Shown piece after piece: positions 52,531 to 61,890 of a DNA stretch of 64,000 nt. Below the pieces are notes generated by a model, which did no database searches, was not told where the DNA came from, and saw only the letters and a list, made by a program, of their open reading frames with translations. Numbering within the stretch: position 1 is the stretch's first letter; each line of letters begins with the position of its first letter. A program made the position numbers and the translations under genes. The DNA lies in NCBI RefSeq assembly GCF_003590715.1, contig NZ_QQVY01000002.1:1-64000 (forward strand), read 5' to 3'. Source of the stretch: Paracoccus sp. JM45. GTDB lineage: Bacteria; Pseudomonadota; Alphaproteobacteria; Rhodobacterales; Rhodobacteraceae.

Positions 52531-54327
52531 TCAGGCCGCGTCGGTGGCCTGCGGGCCATCGGTGAACTGCATCCGTGCAAGGCGCGCGTAAAGCCCACCC
52601 TGAGCGACCAGATCGTCATGCGTGCCTTGGGCAACGATGCGTCCCTGATCCAGCACAACAATACGGTCGGCTTTTTTCACGGTTGCCAGACGGTGCGCGA
52701 CGACGATGGTCGTCCGCCCTTCGGCCAGACGGTTTACGGCAGTCTGGACAAGCGATTCCGATTCCGCATCCAGCGCACTTGTCGCCTCGTCCAGCAGCAG
52801 GACGGGGGCGTCGCGCAGAATGGCGCGGGCAATGGCGATACGCTGGCGTTGGCCGCCCGACAGCATGACCCCGCGTTCACCCAAAGCAGTGTCATAACCG
52901 TCCGGCAAAGCCGCGATAAAATCATGGGCGTGGGCTGCCTGTGCGGCGGCCTGCACCTGTGCATCGCTGGCCTCGGGCTTGCCAAGGCGGATATTCTCGG
53001 CGGCCGAGGCGGCGAAGATAACCGGATCTTGCGGCACCAGCGCCATCTGCGCGCGGAAATCGGTGCGTGCCATGTCGCGCAGATCGATACCGTCCAGCGT
53101 AACCCGCCCTGCCTGCGGGTCCCAGAAACGCTGGATCAGCTGGATCACGGTGGTTTTTCCCGCCCCCGAGGGACCGACAAGCGCCACCGTTTCCCCGGGC
53201 TGGATGGTCAAATCGATCCCGTCCAGCGCGGGTGCATCAGGGCGTGTCGGAAAGCGGAAACTGACGCCTTCGAATGCGATCTGGCCACGCAGAGGCTGCG
53301 GGATGGCGGTGGGATGGGCAGGGTCTTGCAGGGCGTCATGGGCGGCCAGCAATTCACCCAAACGCTCGGTCGCGCCGGCGGCGCGTTGCAATTCACCCCA
53401 GATTTCCGAAAGCGCCCCCGTCGAACCGGCCACAAGGATCGCATAGATCACGAATTGCACCAGCTGGCCCGCTGTCATAATGCCTTCACGCACGTCGCGC
53501 GCGCCGATCCACAAAACACCGATCACACCTGCAAAGATCAGGAAAATCACGATGGCGGTCATAACAGCGCGGGTGCGGATACGGGTCAGCGCGATATCGA
53601 AACTTTGTTCGGTCACATCGTCAAAGCGTGCAATGCTGCGGGCTTCATGCGTATAGGCCTGCACGGTTTGTGCAGCCAACAGCGTTTCCGAAGCGGCCCC
53701 CGACGACACCGCAATCCAGTCCTGATTGGCCCGTGACAGCACGCGCAGTCGTCGGCCCAGCACGATGATCGGAACAAGGATTGCAGGCACCAGCAGCAAA
53801 ACCAGCCCCGTCAGCTTAAGCGAGGTCCACGCAAGCATCGCCATGCCGCCGCCAAGGATCAGCATATTACGCAGCGCAATCGACAGTGACGATCCGACCA
53901 CCGATTGGATCAGCGTGGTGTCGGTGGTGATGCGGGACAAAATCTCGCCCGTCATGACGCGTTCGAAAAATGCAGGCGACAAAGTGATGACACGGCCATA
54001 GACGGCCTTGCGGATATCGGCCACGACGCGTTCGCCAAGCCGCGTCACAAAGAAATATCGCGCCGCCGTCCCGATGGCCAATAGGCTGACGATCACCAGT
54101 GCCGCGCCGAAATATTCATCCAGCAGCCCTGCCCCGTCGTCGAAATTATCGACCACACGGCGCACGGCCAAAGGCAGGACCAGACTGATCAGCGATGTCC
54201 CCGCCAGCGCCACCAGCGCCAGCACCACCTGCAACCGATAGGGCCGCACGAAAGGCCACAGCGCGCCAAGCGCCCCGACCTTCTTGCTGCTAGGACGATC
54301 TTCCCGAGTGCTTGCGCCGCGTCTCAT
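52531..54327 (-). CDS. ABC exporter with fused membrane and ATPase domains (MsbA/LmrA-like)
   Basis: A 598-residue half-transporter. Six transmembrane helices occupy about residues 20-315. The ATPase has Walker A GPSGAGKTT, Q-loop LVPQDPVIF, signature LSGGQRQRIAIARA, Walker B VLLLDEATSALD and the switch His in VVAHRLATV. It likely homodimerises to export lipids, drugs or peptides. AGGAAC precedes the ATG at 54327. The 3' end is three bases from the convergent CAP lipoprotein gene. Confidence 0.93.
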   Translation of the reverse strand: MRRGASTREDRPSSKKVGALGALWPFVRPYRLQVVLALVALAGTSLISLVLPLAVRRVVDNFDDGAGLLDEYFGAALVIVSLLAIGTAARYFFVTRLGERVVADIRKAVYGRVITLSPAFFERVMTGEILSRITTDTTLIQSVVGSSLSIALRNMLILGGGMAMLAWTSLKLTGLVLLLVPAILVPIIVLGRRLRVLSRANQDWIAVSSGAASETLLAAQTVQAYTHEARSIARFDDVTEQSFDIALTRIRTRAVMTAIVIFLIFAGVIGVLWIGARDVREGIMTAGQLVQFVIYAILVAGSTGALSEIWGELQRAAGATERLGELLAAHDALQDPAHPTAIPQPLRGQIAFEGVSFRFPTRPDAPALDGIDLTIQPGETVALVGPSGAGKTTVIQLIQRFWDPQAGRVTLDGIDLRDMARTDFRAQMALVPQDPVIFAASAAENIRLGKPEASDAQVQAAAQAAHAHDFIAALPDGYDTALGERGVMLSGGQRQRIAIARAILRDAPVLLLDEATSALDAESESLVQTAVNRLAEGRTTIVVAHRLATVKKADRIVVLDQGRIVAQGTHDDLVAQGGLYARLARMQFTDGPQATDAA

Positions 54328-54398
54328 TGACTGTTCCTGCTTGTTTTTCGCGGGTTTGGTGTAGGCCCTGCCCCGCCCAAGAACAAGCGGGCCGTCTG

Positions 54399-55025
54399 TC
54401 ACAGCCTGATTGCGCCGCTGGCCAGTGCCTCTTCCAGTGCATCGACTGCCTGCGCCAGCTTGCCGTCGATCACATCCAGATATTGCGTCCAGTCGGACAT
54501 GCCGCGCAAATCCTCGGCTCCGTCCGAAATCCCGCGCAGTCCGATCAACGGCAGATCGAAATGCTGCGTGACGCGCAGCAGGGCAAATGTCTCCATATCG
54601 ACCATATCCTGCGCGATGCTGTCATAGGCGGCACCACTGACGATGCTGCCGCCCGTGGAAAGGCTGGCGACAGGCAGATCGGGAATGCGGTGCGGCAGGT
54701 CGATGACCGCAGGCAGATCCAGCAGCGGCGTGCGCCCCTTTTCGACACCCAAAGCCGATGCATCCATATCGCGGTACGCCACCGCCCCCACCTGATAGAC
54801 CTGCGTCTGCGCCAGCCGCGCCGAACCCGCCGACCCCAGCGAGACAACCAGACGCGGCTTTTCGGCCATTTGCGCCAAGGCGAATGTCAGTTGGGTCGCA
54901 GCCTCGATTGGTCCGATGCCGGTCATCAGCGGGGTGATGCGGGCCTTCAGCGCGGGACCGTATTCGGCCGGGGCCGCCATGACGAACAGAACGGGCAAGC
55001 CGGCAAGGGTATCGGGACGGGTCAT
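54399..55025 (-). CDS. MTA/SAH nucleosidase-like phosphorylase-superfamily protein
   Basis: A 208-residue protein of the PNP/UDP phosphorylase fold. VMAAPAEYGPAL near the start aligns with the MTAN opening GAMEEEV region, TGIGPIEAA binds substrate, SLGSAGSA is the phosphate-loop equivalent, and VDMETFALLRV and RGISDGAED carry the ribose-binding Glu and catalytic Asp. It would cleave adenine from methylthioadenosine or S-adenosylhomocysteine. The start could be ATG 55025 or 55064. The protein is slightly short and diverged, so a futalosine-like substrate is possible but less likely. Confidence 0.8.
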   Translation of the reverse strand: MTRPDTLAGLPVLFVMAAPAEYGPALKARITPLMTGIGPIEAATQLTFALAQMAEKPRLVVSLGSAGSARLAQTQVYQVGAVAYRDMDASALGVEKGRTPLLDLPAVIDLPHRIPDLPVASLSTGGSIVSGAAYDSIAQDMVDMETFALLRVTQHFDLPLIGLRGISDGAEDLRGMSDWTQYLDVIDGKLAQAVDALEEALASGAIRL

Positions 55026-55152
55026 GGGCACCTGAATATTATCGGGGTTTGCACGGGTTTGCATTGCCCTTGCCGATCGGTCAAGCGCGATGGCCCCTTG
55101 CAGGCAGCATTGCCCCTGTGGCAGGTCTTTGACCGTCAAACAGGGGGCAAGA

Positions 55153-56253
55153 ATGGGCAAGGTCAGCGATCTTTACCGCCAGCGCGTGACCGAGGGTGCC
55201 CTGCGCCCCGATCCTGCGCAGGAAACCGTTCTGCCACATATGGATCGCGTGCTGTCCGAAATGGAGGCAGCCCCCGCAACGGCACCCAAGCGGTCGGGAT
55301 GGCGCGCGCTGCTGGGTGGCGGCAATGCGGCCCCTGCGGCTGCGGTCAAGGGGTTGTATCTGTGGGGCGGCGTCGGGCGTGGAAAATCCATGCTGATGGA
55401 CCTGATGGCCGAAGCCGCTGGCGACATCCCCCACCGCCGCGTGCATTTCCACGAATTCATGCAGGAAATCCAGGTTGGACTGAACGAGGCGCGAAAGCGA
55501 GGTGAACAGGACACTGTCCGTCCCGTGGCGATGCAGGTCGCGTCACAAGTTAGGCTGTTGTGTTTCGATGAAATGCAGATCACCGATATTGCCGATGCGA
55601 TGATTGTGGGGCGGCTGTTTCAGGTGCTGTTCGAACAGGGCGTAGTCATGGTTACCACCTCTAACCGCATCCCCGAGGATCTGTATAAGCACGGCTTGAA
55701 CCGCCAATTGTTCCTGCCCTTCATCGATCTGATCCGCGAACGCATGCAGGTCATCTGTCTGGACAGCGAAACCGATTACCGCCAGAACCGCAGTGCCGGT
55801 GGGCAGGTCTGGTTCTGCCCTGCCAATACGCAGGCCGCGCAGGCGCTGGATGGTATCTGGGCCGATCTGACCGATAATGCGCCCCGCAAACCGCTGCAGA
55901 TCGAGGTGAAGGGCCGTCAGGTCGAATTGCCCGCCTATGCCAACCGCGTCGGACGGGCGGGCTTCTGGGATCTTTGCGACAAGCCGCTGGGACCTGCCGA
56001 TTATCTGGCAGTCGCCCGCGCAGTCGATGTGCTGCTGATCGACCGCGTGCCGCGCCTGTCGGGATCGAACTATAACGAGGCCAAGCGCTTTGTGACCCTG
56101 ATCGACGCCCTTTACGAGGCGAAGGTCAGGCTGATCGCCAGTGCTGCCGACCAGCCCGAACAACTGTATAACGAAGGCGAAGGCAGTTTCGAATTCGAAC
56201 GGACCGCCAGCCGCCTGCGTGAAATGCAGGACGCATCATGGGGTGCGCGTTAA
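55153..56253 (+). CDS. zapE: Cell division protein ZapE (AFG1-like ATPase)
   Basis: A 366-residue AAA-type P-loop ATPase. Walker A is GGVGRGKS (72-79), Walker B LLCFDEMQITD, and the family blocks VHFHEFMQEIQ and TSNRIPEDLYKHGLNRQLFLPFIDLI follow. E. coli ZapE acts on the Z-ring under stress. The stop is interleaved with that of the convergent DsbA-like gene by four bases. Confidence 0.93.
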   Translation: MGKVSDLYRQRVTEGALRPDPAQETVLPHMDRVLSEMEAAPATAPKRSGWRALLGGGNAAPAAAVKGLYLWGGVGRGKSMLMDLMAEAAGDIPHRRVHFHEFMQEIQVGLNEARKRGEQDTVRPVAMQVASQVRLLCFDEMQITDIADAMIVGRLFQVLFEQGVVMVTTSNRIPEDLYKHGLNRQLFLPFIDLIRERMQVICLDSETDYRQNRSAGGQVWFCPANTQAAQALDGIWADLTDNAPRKPLQIEVKGRQVELPAYANRVGRAGFWDLCDKPLGPADYLAVARAVDVLLIDRVPRLSGSNYNEAKRFVTLIDALYEAKVRLIASAADQPEQLYNEGEGSFEFERTASRLREMQDASWGAR

Positions 56254-56879
56254 GCGACACCCAGCGTTTCGCGCCCGCGCGCAACCAGATCACGCAGATC
56301 CTGAATATCCATGGCACCAAAAGCGACCTCATCCCCGCAGATAAAGCTGGGGGTGCCGCGCAGGCCCATATGGTCGCCCAGAAGAAAACTGGTGGTGATA
56401 TGACGCTCGACGCTTTCGTCCTGCATATCCTGACGCAGCCTGGCCTCGTCCAGACCGACCTCTCGGGCGATACGCATGACGCTGGCTTCTTCGGCACGGC
56501 CTTCCATGGTCAGCAAGGCTGCGTGGAACCGCCAGTATTTGCCCTGCTTTAACGAGGCCAGCGATGCTTGGGTCGCGAATTCGGAATCCGCACCGAACAC
56601 CGGCCATTCACGGTGGACCAGCCGAAGCTGCGGGTCCTCGCGGACCAGCTGTGACATCAGCGGCACCATTTTTCGGCAATATTCACAGTTATAGTCAAAG
56701 AACTCGGACAGGGTGATATTGCCATTGCCGTTGCCCAGAACGGGTGCGGTCGGATCACGCTCCAGGGCTTTGCGCAATTCCTCGGGCATGGGGTTTTCAC
56801 GTTCGGCGGCGATTGCGGGCATGGCACCAAGCGCGGCAGTCGCACCTGCGCTGGCCAATATGAAACGACGGGTCAGCAT
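56250..56879 (-). CDS. DsbA family thiol oxidoreductase, Tat-type signal
   Basis: A 209-residue exported thioredoxin-fold protein. The N-terminus LTRRFILASAGATAALGA has a twin-arginine pattern and ends AIA near residue 29. The active site is FDYNCEYCRKMVP (Cys-Glu-Tyr-Cys), followed by the cis-Pro region GLRGTPSFICGD. It resembles DsbA/ScsC-like or BdbD-like proteins; oxidase or isomerase role is undecided. AAAGGA precedes the ATG. Confidence 0.88.
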   Translation of the reverse strand: MLTRRFILASAGATAALGAMPAIAAERENPMPEELRKALERDPTAPVLGNGNGNITLSEFFDYNCEYCRKMVPLMSQLVREDPQLRLVHREWPVFGADSEFATQASLASLKQGKYWRFHAALLTMEGRAEEASVMRIAREVGLDEARLRQDMQDESVERHITTSFLLGDHMGLRGTPSFICGDEVAFGAMDIQDLRDLVARGRETLGVA

Positions 56880-56940
56880 GGGTTGTCCTTTCGCGGCGTG
56901 CGGGATCATATAACCCCTTCAGCTAACTCAAGGTCGATAC

Positions 56941-57270
56941 ATGCGTAAACAGCGCCATTTGATAGACGATGTCACGTTGGCGTCAGAGGATAACGGTCCG
57001 GACCCGATTTGCCCGCTGTGCGACCGGCCCATTCCGGCAGATGTCGAACAAAGCCGGCACCATCTGATCCCCAAAGCAAAAGGTGGTCGGAACACCGAAA
57101 CCGTCCTGCTGCACCACATCTGCCATAAGACCATCCATAGAGTACTGAAAGAAAGCGAACTGGCCCGCAACTTCCACACGGTCGAGGCTTTGCGGGCCCA
57201 TCCCGAACTGGGCCGGTTCTTTGACTGGGTCAGCAAACGCCCGCCGGGTTTTCTGGGAAAAGCACGGTAA
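56941..57270 (+). CDS. Small HNH endonuclease
   Basis: A 109-residue protein. A zinc-binding CPLC pair (about 24-27) precedes the HNH core HHLIPKAKGGRNTETVLLHHICHKTIH (about 40-66). The C-terminus (ELGRFFDWVSKRPPGFLGKAR) is conserved-looking in this short family. It may be a DNA nicking or repair nuclease. It is divergent from the DsbA-like gene with 61 bases between them. Confidence 0.82.
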   Translation: MRKQRHLIDDVTLASEDNGPDPICPLCDRPIPADVEQSRHHLIPKAKGGRNTETVLLHHICHKTIHRVLKESELARNFHTVEALRAHPELGRFFDWVSKRPPGFLGKAR

Positions 57271-57744
57271 GGCGGCGCGACTCTGGAACGGGGCAAAATG
57301 CCGCGGGCGCTTCTCTCATTCTGCGGATTGTGCAAGTCACCCGATGCAGCTTTCTGAAACCGGTCCGCGGAAAAACACAGGTTTCATTACAATAAATCAG
57401 GCCTTATCAACCGCTTTCCCGACCGCGTGAGGTTTTTAAACAGGCCGTTTGGGTTCATTTATACAGACCACCCCCACAGTTTGGCATCATGCGATTTCCA
57501 AGGAAATCCGGCCGATCCATCCAATATACACGGGGAAACCCATAAACCCGAAACGGGGTTTTGCGACACGAACGACAGCCACGCACATCCGCAAATCGGC
57601 GTAAACCTTTTTGACGATCACGCAGGAATCACAAATTCTTGGTTGCGGGAACGACACGCATCCAAATGGACGTATTTTCGAAAGTCTTCAAACCGGCCAG
57701 CGGCAGGAATAGATCAGCCTCACAACCAGAGTTTGGAGACAATC
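57271..57744 (+). other. 474-base leader region of the outer-membrane protein gene
   Basis: No credible gene is seen. The DNA is less GC-rich than its surroundings. AAACCC and GGGTTT (57544-57549 with 57556-57561) make a six-pair hairpin followed by TT, possibly the terminator of the HNH gene or of a small RNA. A TTGACG at 57610 is the best -35-like string for the barrel-protein gene, without a clear -10. GGAGACAATC before the ATG at 57745 is the ribosome binding site. Confidence 0.4.
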
Positions 57745-58338
57745 ATGAAATTCGTTCCCGTCGTTATCGCATCCCTGATCGCAGCTGGCGCAGCCAATGC
57801 AGGCGGTTACACCGCACCGGTCGTCGAAGCTGCTCCGATCACCGTTTCGCCGGTTGTTGTCGACGCTTCGGATTGGACCGGCTTCTATGCAGGTCTTCAG
57901 TACGGTCAGGGCACCGCAACCCTGGCATATGAAGGCGACGACGCCGACACCGATTTTGACGCCTTCGGTGTCCACGGTGGTTATAACCACGATTTCGGCA
58001 AATACGTTCTGGGCGGCGAACTTGACTATAACAAGCTGGATCTGGACGACACCGATGGCGATGCCGACCTGACCCGTCTGCGCGCACGTGCCGGTTATGA
58101 CATGGGCCGCTTCCTGCCCTACGTGACCTTGGGCGCGGCCCACATCTCGACCGACGAAGAATTCGCCGATATTTCGGAAACCGCTGTCACCTATGGCATC
58201 GGCGCAGACTTCAAAGTCACCGAGAAATTCACCGTTGGCGCAGAATACACCAAGCAGGACTTCGACGATGTCGAAAACATCGACGACCTGAACCTGGACA
58301 CCGACATGGTGCAGGTCCGCGCGTCGTACCGCTTCTGA
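57745..58338 (+). CDS. Outer membrane beta-barrel protein
   Basis: A 197-residue exported protein. Signal peptide residues 1-19 end AANA-GGY. About residue 45 begins an eight-strand barrel pattern: WTGFYAGLQYGQGTATLAY, FGVHGGYNHDFGKYVLGGELDYN, LRARAGYDMGRFLPYVTLG, VTYGIGADFKVTEKFTVGAEYTKQDF and the C-terminal MVQVRASYRF ending in Phe, the outer-membrane sorting signal. Loops are very acidic (DDTDGDAD). It resembles the Omp25/OmpA-like small barrels of alphaproteobacteria. It has a strong terminator. Confidence 0.88.
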   Translation: MKFVPVVIASLIAAGAANAGGYTAPVVEAAPITVSPVVVDASDWTGFYAGLQYGQGTATLAYEGDDADTDFDAFGVHGGYNHDFGKYVLGGELDYNKLDLDDTDGDADLTRLRARAGYDMGRFLPYVTLGAAHISTDEEFADISETAVTYGIGADFKVTEKFTVGAEYTKQDFDDVENIDDLNLDTDMVQVRASYRF

Positions 58339-58375
58339 TAAAACAGGTGGCCGCTTCGGCGGTCACCAATTTGCG

Positions 58376-58407
58376 AAAAAGCCGTCCCTTGGGGCGGCTT
58401 TTTTTTT
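58376..58407. terminator. Strong intrinsic terminator
   Basis: AAAAAGCCGTCC-CTTG-GGGCGGCTTTTT followed by further T (nine in all, 58399-58407) is a textbook terminator for the barrel-protein gene. The leading A-run gives a T-run on the minus strand as well, so it can also end the pseudogene transcript. Confidence 0.9.
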
Positions 58408-58424
58408 ACGGTCATTTGTTATGG

Positions 58425-59302
58425 TCAGCTTAGCTGGGCGTCTTTGAATGCGGCATAGGTTTCACCCGAACCGGTAACAGTCCAATCCGTTCTGCCATTT
58501 CTGGACGTGCCAAATAGAAAAACAGCGGCGGCACTTGGGCTGCCAAAGGCAATATCTTCCAACAGCTTGAAGCATTGCGTCCCATGGGGAACGATCCGGC
58601 CACTTTCCATAGCCTGATCCCTGACCGCGCGGGCTGTATCGCTGAATGACTGTGACACCTGCTGACTGCCGGTCGAGCCCGACAGAATGACGAATTCGCC
58701 GTCAACCTCGGCTGCGGTTGCCTAAATGCCTTTTATGGAATGCAACAGCCGGAACTGAACATCCTTGACGGGCAAAATCGGTTCGCGGACCTGCGCTACC
58801 ACCGGACGGCGCAAATAATCGACGCCAATAACTGGCAGGATCAACTGGATTTCATCCAGAAAACTGTCCATATCGGCAATATCAGCTTCGGGCAGTCTTT
58901 CGAAATCAGGCTGGGTCCTGTTCACAACACGGCATTTCTTTGCAGCAAGCAGCAACGAGATTAGCTTGCGTTCAATATAGCGGACATGCGCCTTGGTCAG
59001 ATTCAGGTCCTTGCTGGTGATGGCAACAAAGCGGTCCCAGAAATCCTTGTCAGGGTCCTGCGCGTGGGATTTGATCCGCGACATGATGCTGTCGCCTTCG
59101 CCGACATAGACCGAAGGAAGATCCCCTTCATAGCTGTCGCCATGAAGAAGATAGACGCCGGTTCGGCACAGCTCGTCCCGCTTTAACGCCGCGTGCGGGG
59201 CGAAGCAAGGACGTGGCCCGTCCAGTTGATAATCTCGGCGGTCAGGATTCCTGTTGCGGAACCTTCTGCCAGATACAACCGGACGGACCGTCCCTTTCCC
59301 AT
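58425..59302 (-). pseudogene. GIY-YIG nuclease with DUF4357, broken by a frameshift and an amber stop
   Basis: Reading from ATG 59302, the frame gives MGKGRSVRLYLAEG ... ILTAEIINWTGHVLASPRTRR and stops at 59185-59183. The next frame continues at once with ALKRDELCRTGVYLLHGDSYEG, VYVGEGDSIMSRIKSHAQD, DFWDRFVAITSKDLNLTKAHVRYIERKL, the GIY-YIG body, so one base has been lost near 59187. That frame meets TAG at 58724-58722, then resumes without shift as ATAAEVDGEFVILSGS and ends in a DUF4357 domain (GSPSAAAVFLFGTSRNGRTDW). Two lesions mark a decayed gene. Its ATG overlaps the ettA stop (TAATG). Confidence 0.85.
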
Positions 59303-60957
59303 TAACGGGTGAATTTCTTGTATTTCACACGCTTGGGTTCGACAGCATCCGGACCAAGGCGGCGGATCTTGTCTTCCTCATAGGCTTCGAAGTTGCCCTC
59401 GAACCATTCGACATGGGCGTCGCCTTCGAACGCAAGGATATGCGTACACAGACGGTCAAGGAAGAAGCGGTCGTGGCTGATGATGACCGCGCAACCGGCG
59501 AAATCTTCCAAAGCGCCTTCCAGCGCCTGCAAGGTTTCCACGTCCAGATCGTTGGTCGGTTCGTCCAGCAGCAGCACGTTACCGCCGGTTTTCAGCAGCT
59601 TGGCCATATGGACACGGTTGCGTTCACCGCCCGACAGCTGGCCGACCTTCTTCTGCTGGTCGCCGCCTTTGAAGTTGAAGGCGCTGCAATAGGCGCGGCT
59701 GTTCATCTGGGCATCGCCCAGCTGGATCTGCTCGGCACCGCCGGAAATCTCTTCCCAGACCGTTGCATTATCGCCAAGCGCATCGCGCGACTGATCGACA
59801 TAGGACAGCTGGACCGTGTCACCCCAGGTGATGGTGCCTTCGTCGGGCTGTTCATTGCCGGTCAGCATGCGGAACAGGGTCGATTTGCCCGCGCCGTTGG
59901 GACCGATAACGCCGACGATGCCGCCGGGGGGCAGGGCAAAGTCCAGATTCTCGATCAGCAGCTTGTCACCCATGGCCTTCTTCAGGCCCTCGACCTCGAT
60001 CACCTTGCCGCCAAGGCGTTCGCCATTGGGGATAATGATCTGGGCGCGGGTCAGCTTGTCACGTTCGGACTGGCCTGCCATTTCGTTATAGGCGTTGATA
60101 CGGGCCTTGGATTTCGCCTGACGGGCCTTGGCACCGGCGCGGATCCATTCAAGTTCGCGTTCCAGCGTCTTCTGCTTGGCTTTGTCTTCACGGCCTTCCT
60201 GTGCCAGACGCTTGGCCTTCTGTTCCAGCCATGCGGAATAATTTCCCTCGTAAGGAATACCGCGACCGCGATCCAGTTCCAGAATCCAGCTGGTAATGTC
60301 ATCTAGGAAGTAGCGGTCGTGGGTGACGGTCAGGATGGTGCCGGGATATTCGATCAGGTGCTTTTGCAGCCATGCGATGGTTTCGGCATCAAGGTGGTTG
60401 GTCGGTTCGTCCAACAGCAGCATGTCGGGCGCTTCCAGCAACAGTTTGCACAGCGCGACGCGGCGACGTTCACCACCCGATAGGGTGCTGACATCGGCGT
60501 CATCGGCAGGGCAGCGCAATGCCTCCATCGCGACGTCGATCTGGCTGTCCAGATCCCACAGGTTCTCGGCGTCGATCTGGTCCTGAAGCGCGGCCATTTC
60601 GTCAGCCGTTTCATCGGAATAATTCATCGCCAGTTCGTTATAGCGTTCCAGCTTGGCCTGCTTGGCCGCGACGCCCAGCATGACGTTGCCGCGCACATTC
60701 AGGCTTTCGTCCAGCTGCGGTTCCTGCGGCAGATAGCCGACAGTCGCGCCCTTGGCTGCCCATGCCTCGCCCGAGAAATCCTTGTCCCAGCCCGCCATCA
60801 CGCGCAGCAGGGTCGATTTACCGGCACCGTTGACGCCGACGACGCCGATCTTGACGCCGGGAAGGAAGTTCAGACGGATGTTTTCAAAGACCTTCTTCCC
60901 GCCGGGATAGGTCTTGGACACGCCGTCCATGTGATAGACATACTGATAGGACGCCAT
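59302..60957 (-). CDS. ettA: Energy-dependent translational throttle protein EttA (ABC-F)
   Basis: A 551-residue cytosolic ABC-F protein with two ATPase domains: GVNGAGKST and LSGGERRRVALCKLLL, then GPNGAGKST and LSGGERNRVHMAKLL. The P-site tRNA-interaction linker (WLEQKAKRLAQEGREDKAKQ, RAGAKARQAKSKARI) lies between them. It binds the ribosomal E site and gates the first peptide bond according to ATP/ADP. AGGAGAT precedes the ATG. Length and sequence match EttA rather than Uup or YheS. Confidence 0.95.
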   Translation of the reverse strand: MASYQYVYHMDGVSKTYPGGKKVFENIRLNFLPGVKIGVVGVNGAGKSTLLRVMAGWDKDFSGEAWAAKGATVGYLPQEPQLDESLNVRGNVMLGVAAKQAKLERYNELAMNYSDETADEMAALQDQIDAENLWDLDSQIDVAMEALRCPADDADVSTLSGGERRRVALCKLLLEAPDMLLLDEPTNHLDAETIAWLQKHLIEYPGTILTVTHDRYFLDDITSWILELDRGRGIPYEGNYSAWLEQKAKRLAQEGREDKAKQKTLERELEWIRAGAKARQAKSKARINAYNEMAGQSERDKLTRAQIIIPNGERLGGKVIEVEGLKKAMGDKLLIENLDFALPPGGIVGVIGPNGAGKSTLFRMLTGNEQPDEGTITWGDTVQLSYVDQSRDALGDNATVWEEISGGAEQIQLGDAQMNSRAYCSAFNFKGGDQQKKVGQLSGGERNRVHMAKLLKTGGNVLLLDEPTNDLDVETLQALEGALEDFAGCAVIISHDRFFLDRLCTHILAFEGDAHVEWFEGNFEAYEEDKIRRLGPDAVEPKRVKYKKFTR

Positions 60958-61014
60958 CGAAATCTCCTGAAAAGGTTTGTGGCTATGTAGGGGAAAAAGC
61001 CTGCCGGTGAAAGG

Positions 61015-61890
61015 TCAGCGAAGGTCTTCCAGAAAGCCTGCATCCAGATGTTCTTCCAGATAGGCGAATTGCGGTTCCAGCTTGTCGCGCAAAGCGGCGC
61101 GGGCCTCATCCGGGACAGAAACACCATCCGGTGAGGCAAAAACCTTTCTGCGCAAGCCTTTATAGTCGGCAGCAGGCAGGCCAAGGAATGTTTCGACCTG
61201 CCGGATCAGGCTTTCGGGTTCGCGGGCAATCCGTCCGAAGGGCAGCACCAGCAACCGGTCCGGCCCAAAATGATTTTGCCAACGCGGCAGATAGGCCGCG
61301 TAATCACCGCGATTCATCAGCACCGGATCGTCGATTTCGGTCATCCAGTCGCCGATGGTGACCGGTGTGCGGCCCGCGCGGCGCAGGTTCATTTTCAGCT
61401 GTGAAATGGCACGATCGACCGGATGGCGCAGGATATAGATGAATTGGGCATTCGGCAGGAAATCGGCCATAAATTCGACACCGGCCTCCGGCAGGGTCGA
61501 ATATTCGGGCGTGATGTCAATCGGACGTGTGCCCTTGGGCGCGGGCGCAAAGATACGGCGATACCAGTTTTCGGTAAACATCTGCCCCGATGTGATATCT
61601 TCGAGGTAATGTACAAGTTCGGGCCGCATCGGTTTGTTTTTGGAAAGATAGCGGTTCACCAGATTTTCCTTGCTGCGGCGGTAATGCCACGGCAGCCACT
61701 GGCGGTGTTCGGGAACGAAGCGGTGGTTGAAAAACTGGACCTCTTTAAACGGCGGGGTCCAGATTTTCGGGTGCTGTGCCAGCATTTCGCTTAGCCAGCT
61801 TGTGCCCGCCTTTTGTGCGCCGATTCCAATTATGCGTGGCTTGCGAGGTTTCCCGTCAGGATCCCAGTCAAGCTGCGACAATTGGTTCAC
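61015..61890 (-). CDS. Sulfotransferase domain protein
   Basis: A 291-residue cytosolic sulfotransferase using PAPS. The 5'-phosphosulfate loop is [13 protein letters not shown] (about residues 21-33), and the 3'-phosphate motif is [31 protein letters not shown] and [27 protein letters not shown] are typical C-terminal parts. The acceptor is unknown. The start is a GTG at 61890 that overlaps the rimO stop (GTGA), with GGGGG five bases upstream; another GTG at 61902 is possible. Confidence 0.85.
   Translation of the reverse strand: MNQLSQLDWDPDGKPRKPRIIGIGAQKAGTSWLSEMLAQHPKIWTPPFKEVQFFNHRFVPEHRQWLPWHYRRSKENLVNRYLSKNKPMRPELVHYLEDITSGQMFTENWYRRIFAPAPKGTRPIDITPEYSTLPEAGVEFMADFLPNAQFIYILRHPVDRAISQLKMNLRRAGRTPVTIGDWMTEIDDPVLMNRGDYAAYLPRWQNHFGPDRLLVLPFGRIAREPESLIRQVETFLGLPAADYKGLRRKVFASPDGVSVPDEARAALRDKLEPQFAYLEEHLDAGFLEDLR

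Noticed and set aside
59150..59302. Programmed ribosomal frameshift in the GIY-YIG gene
   Set aside because: No slippery heptamer or downstream pseudoknot is evident, and a second lesion (in-frame TAG) makes simple decay more likely.
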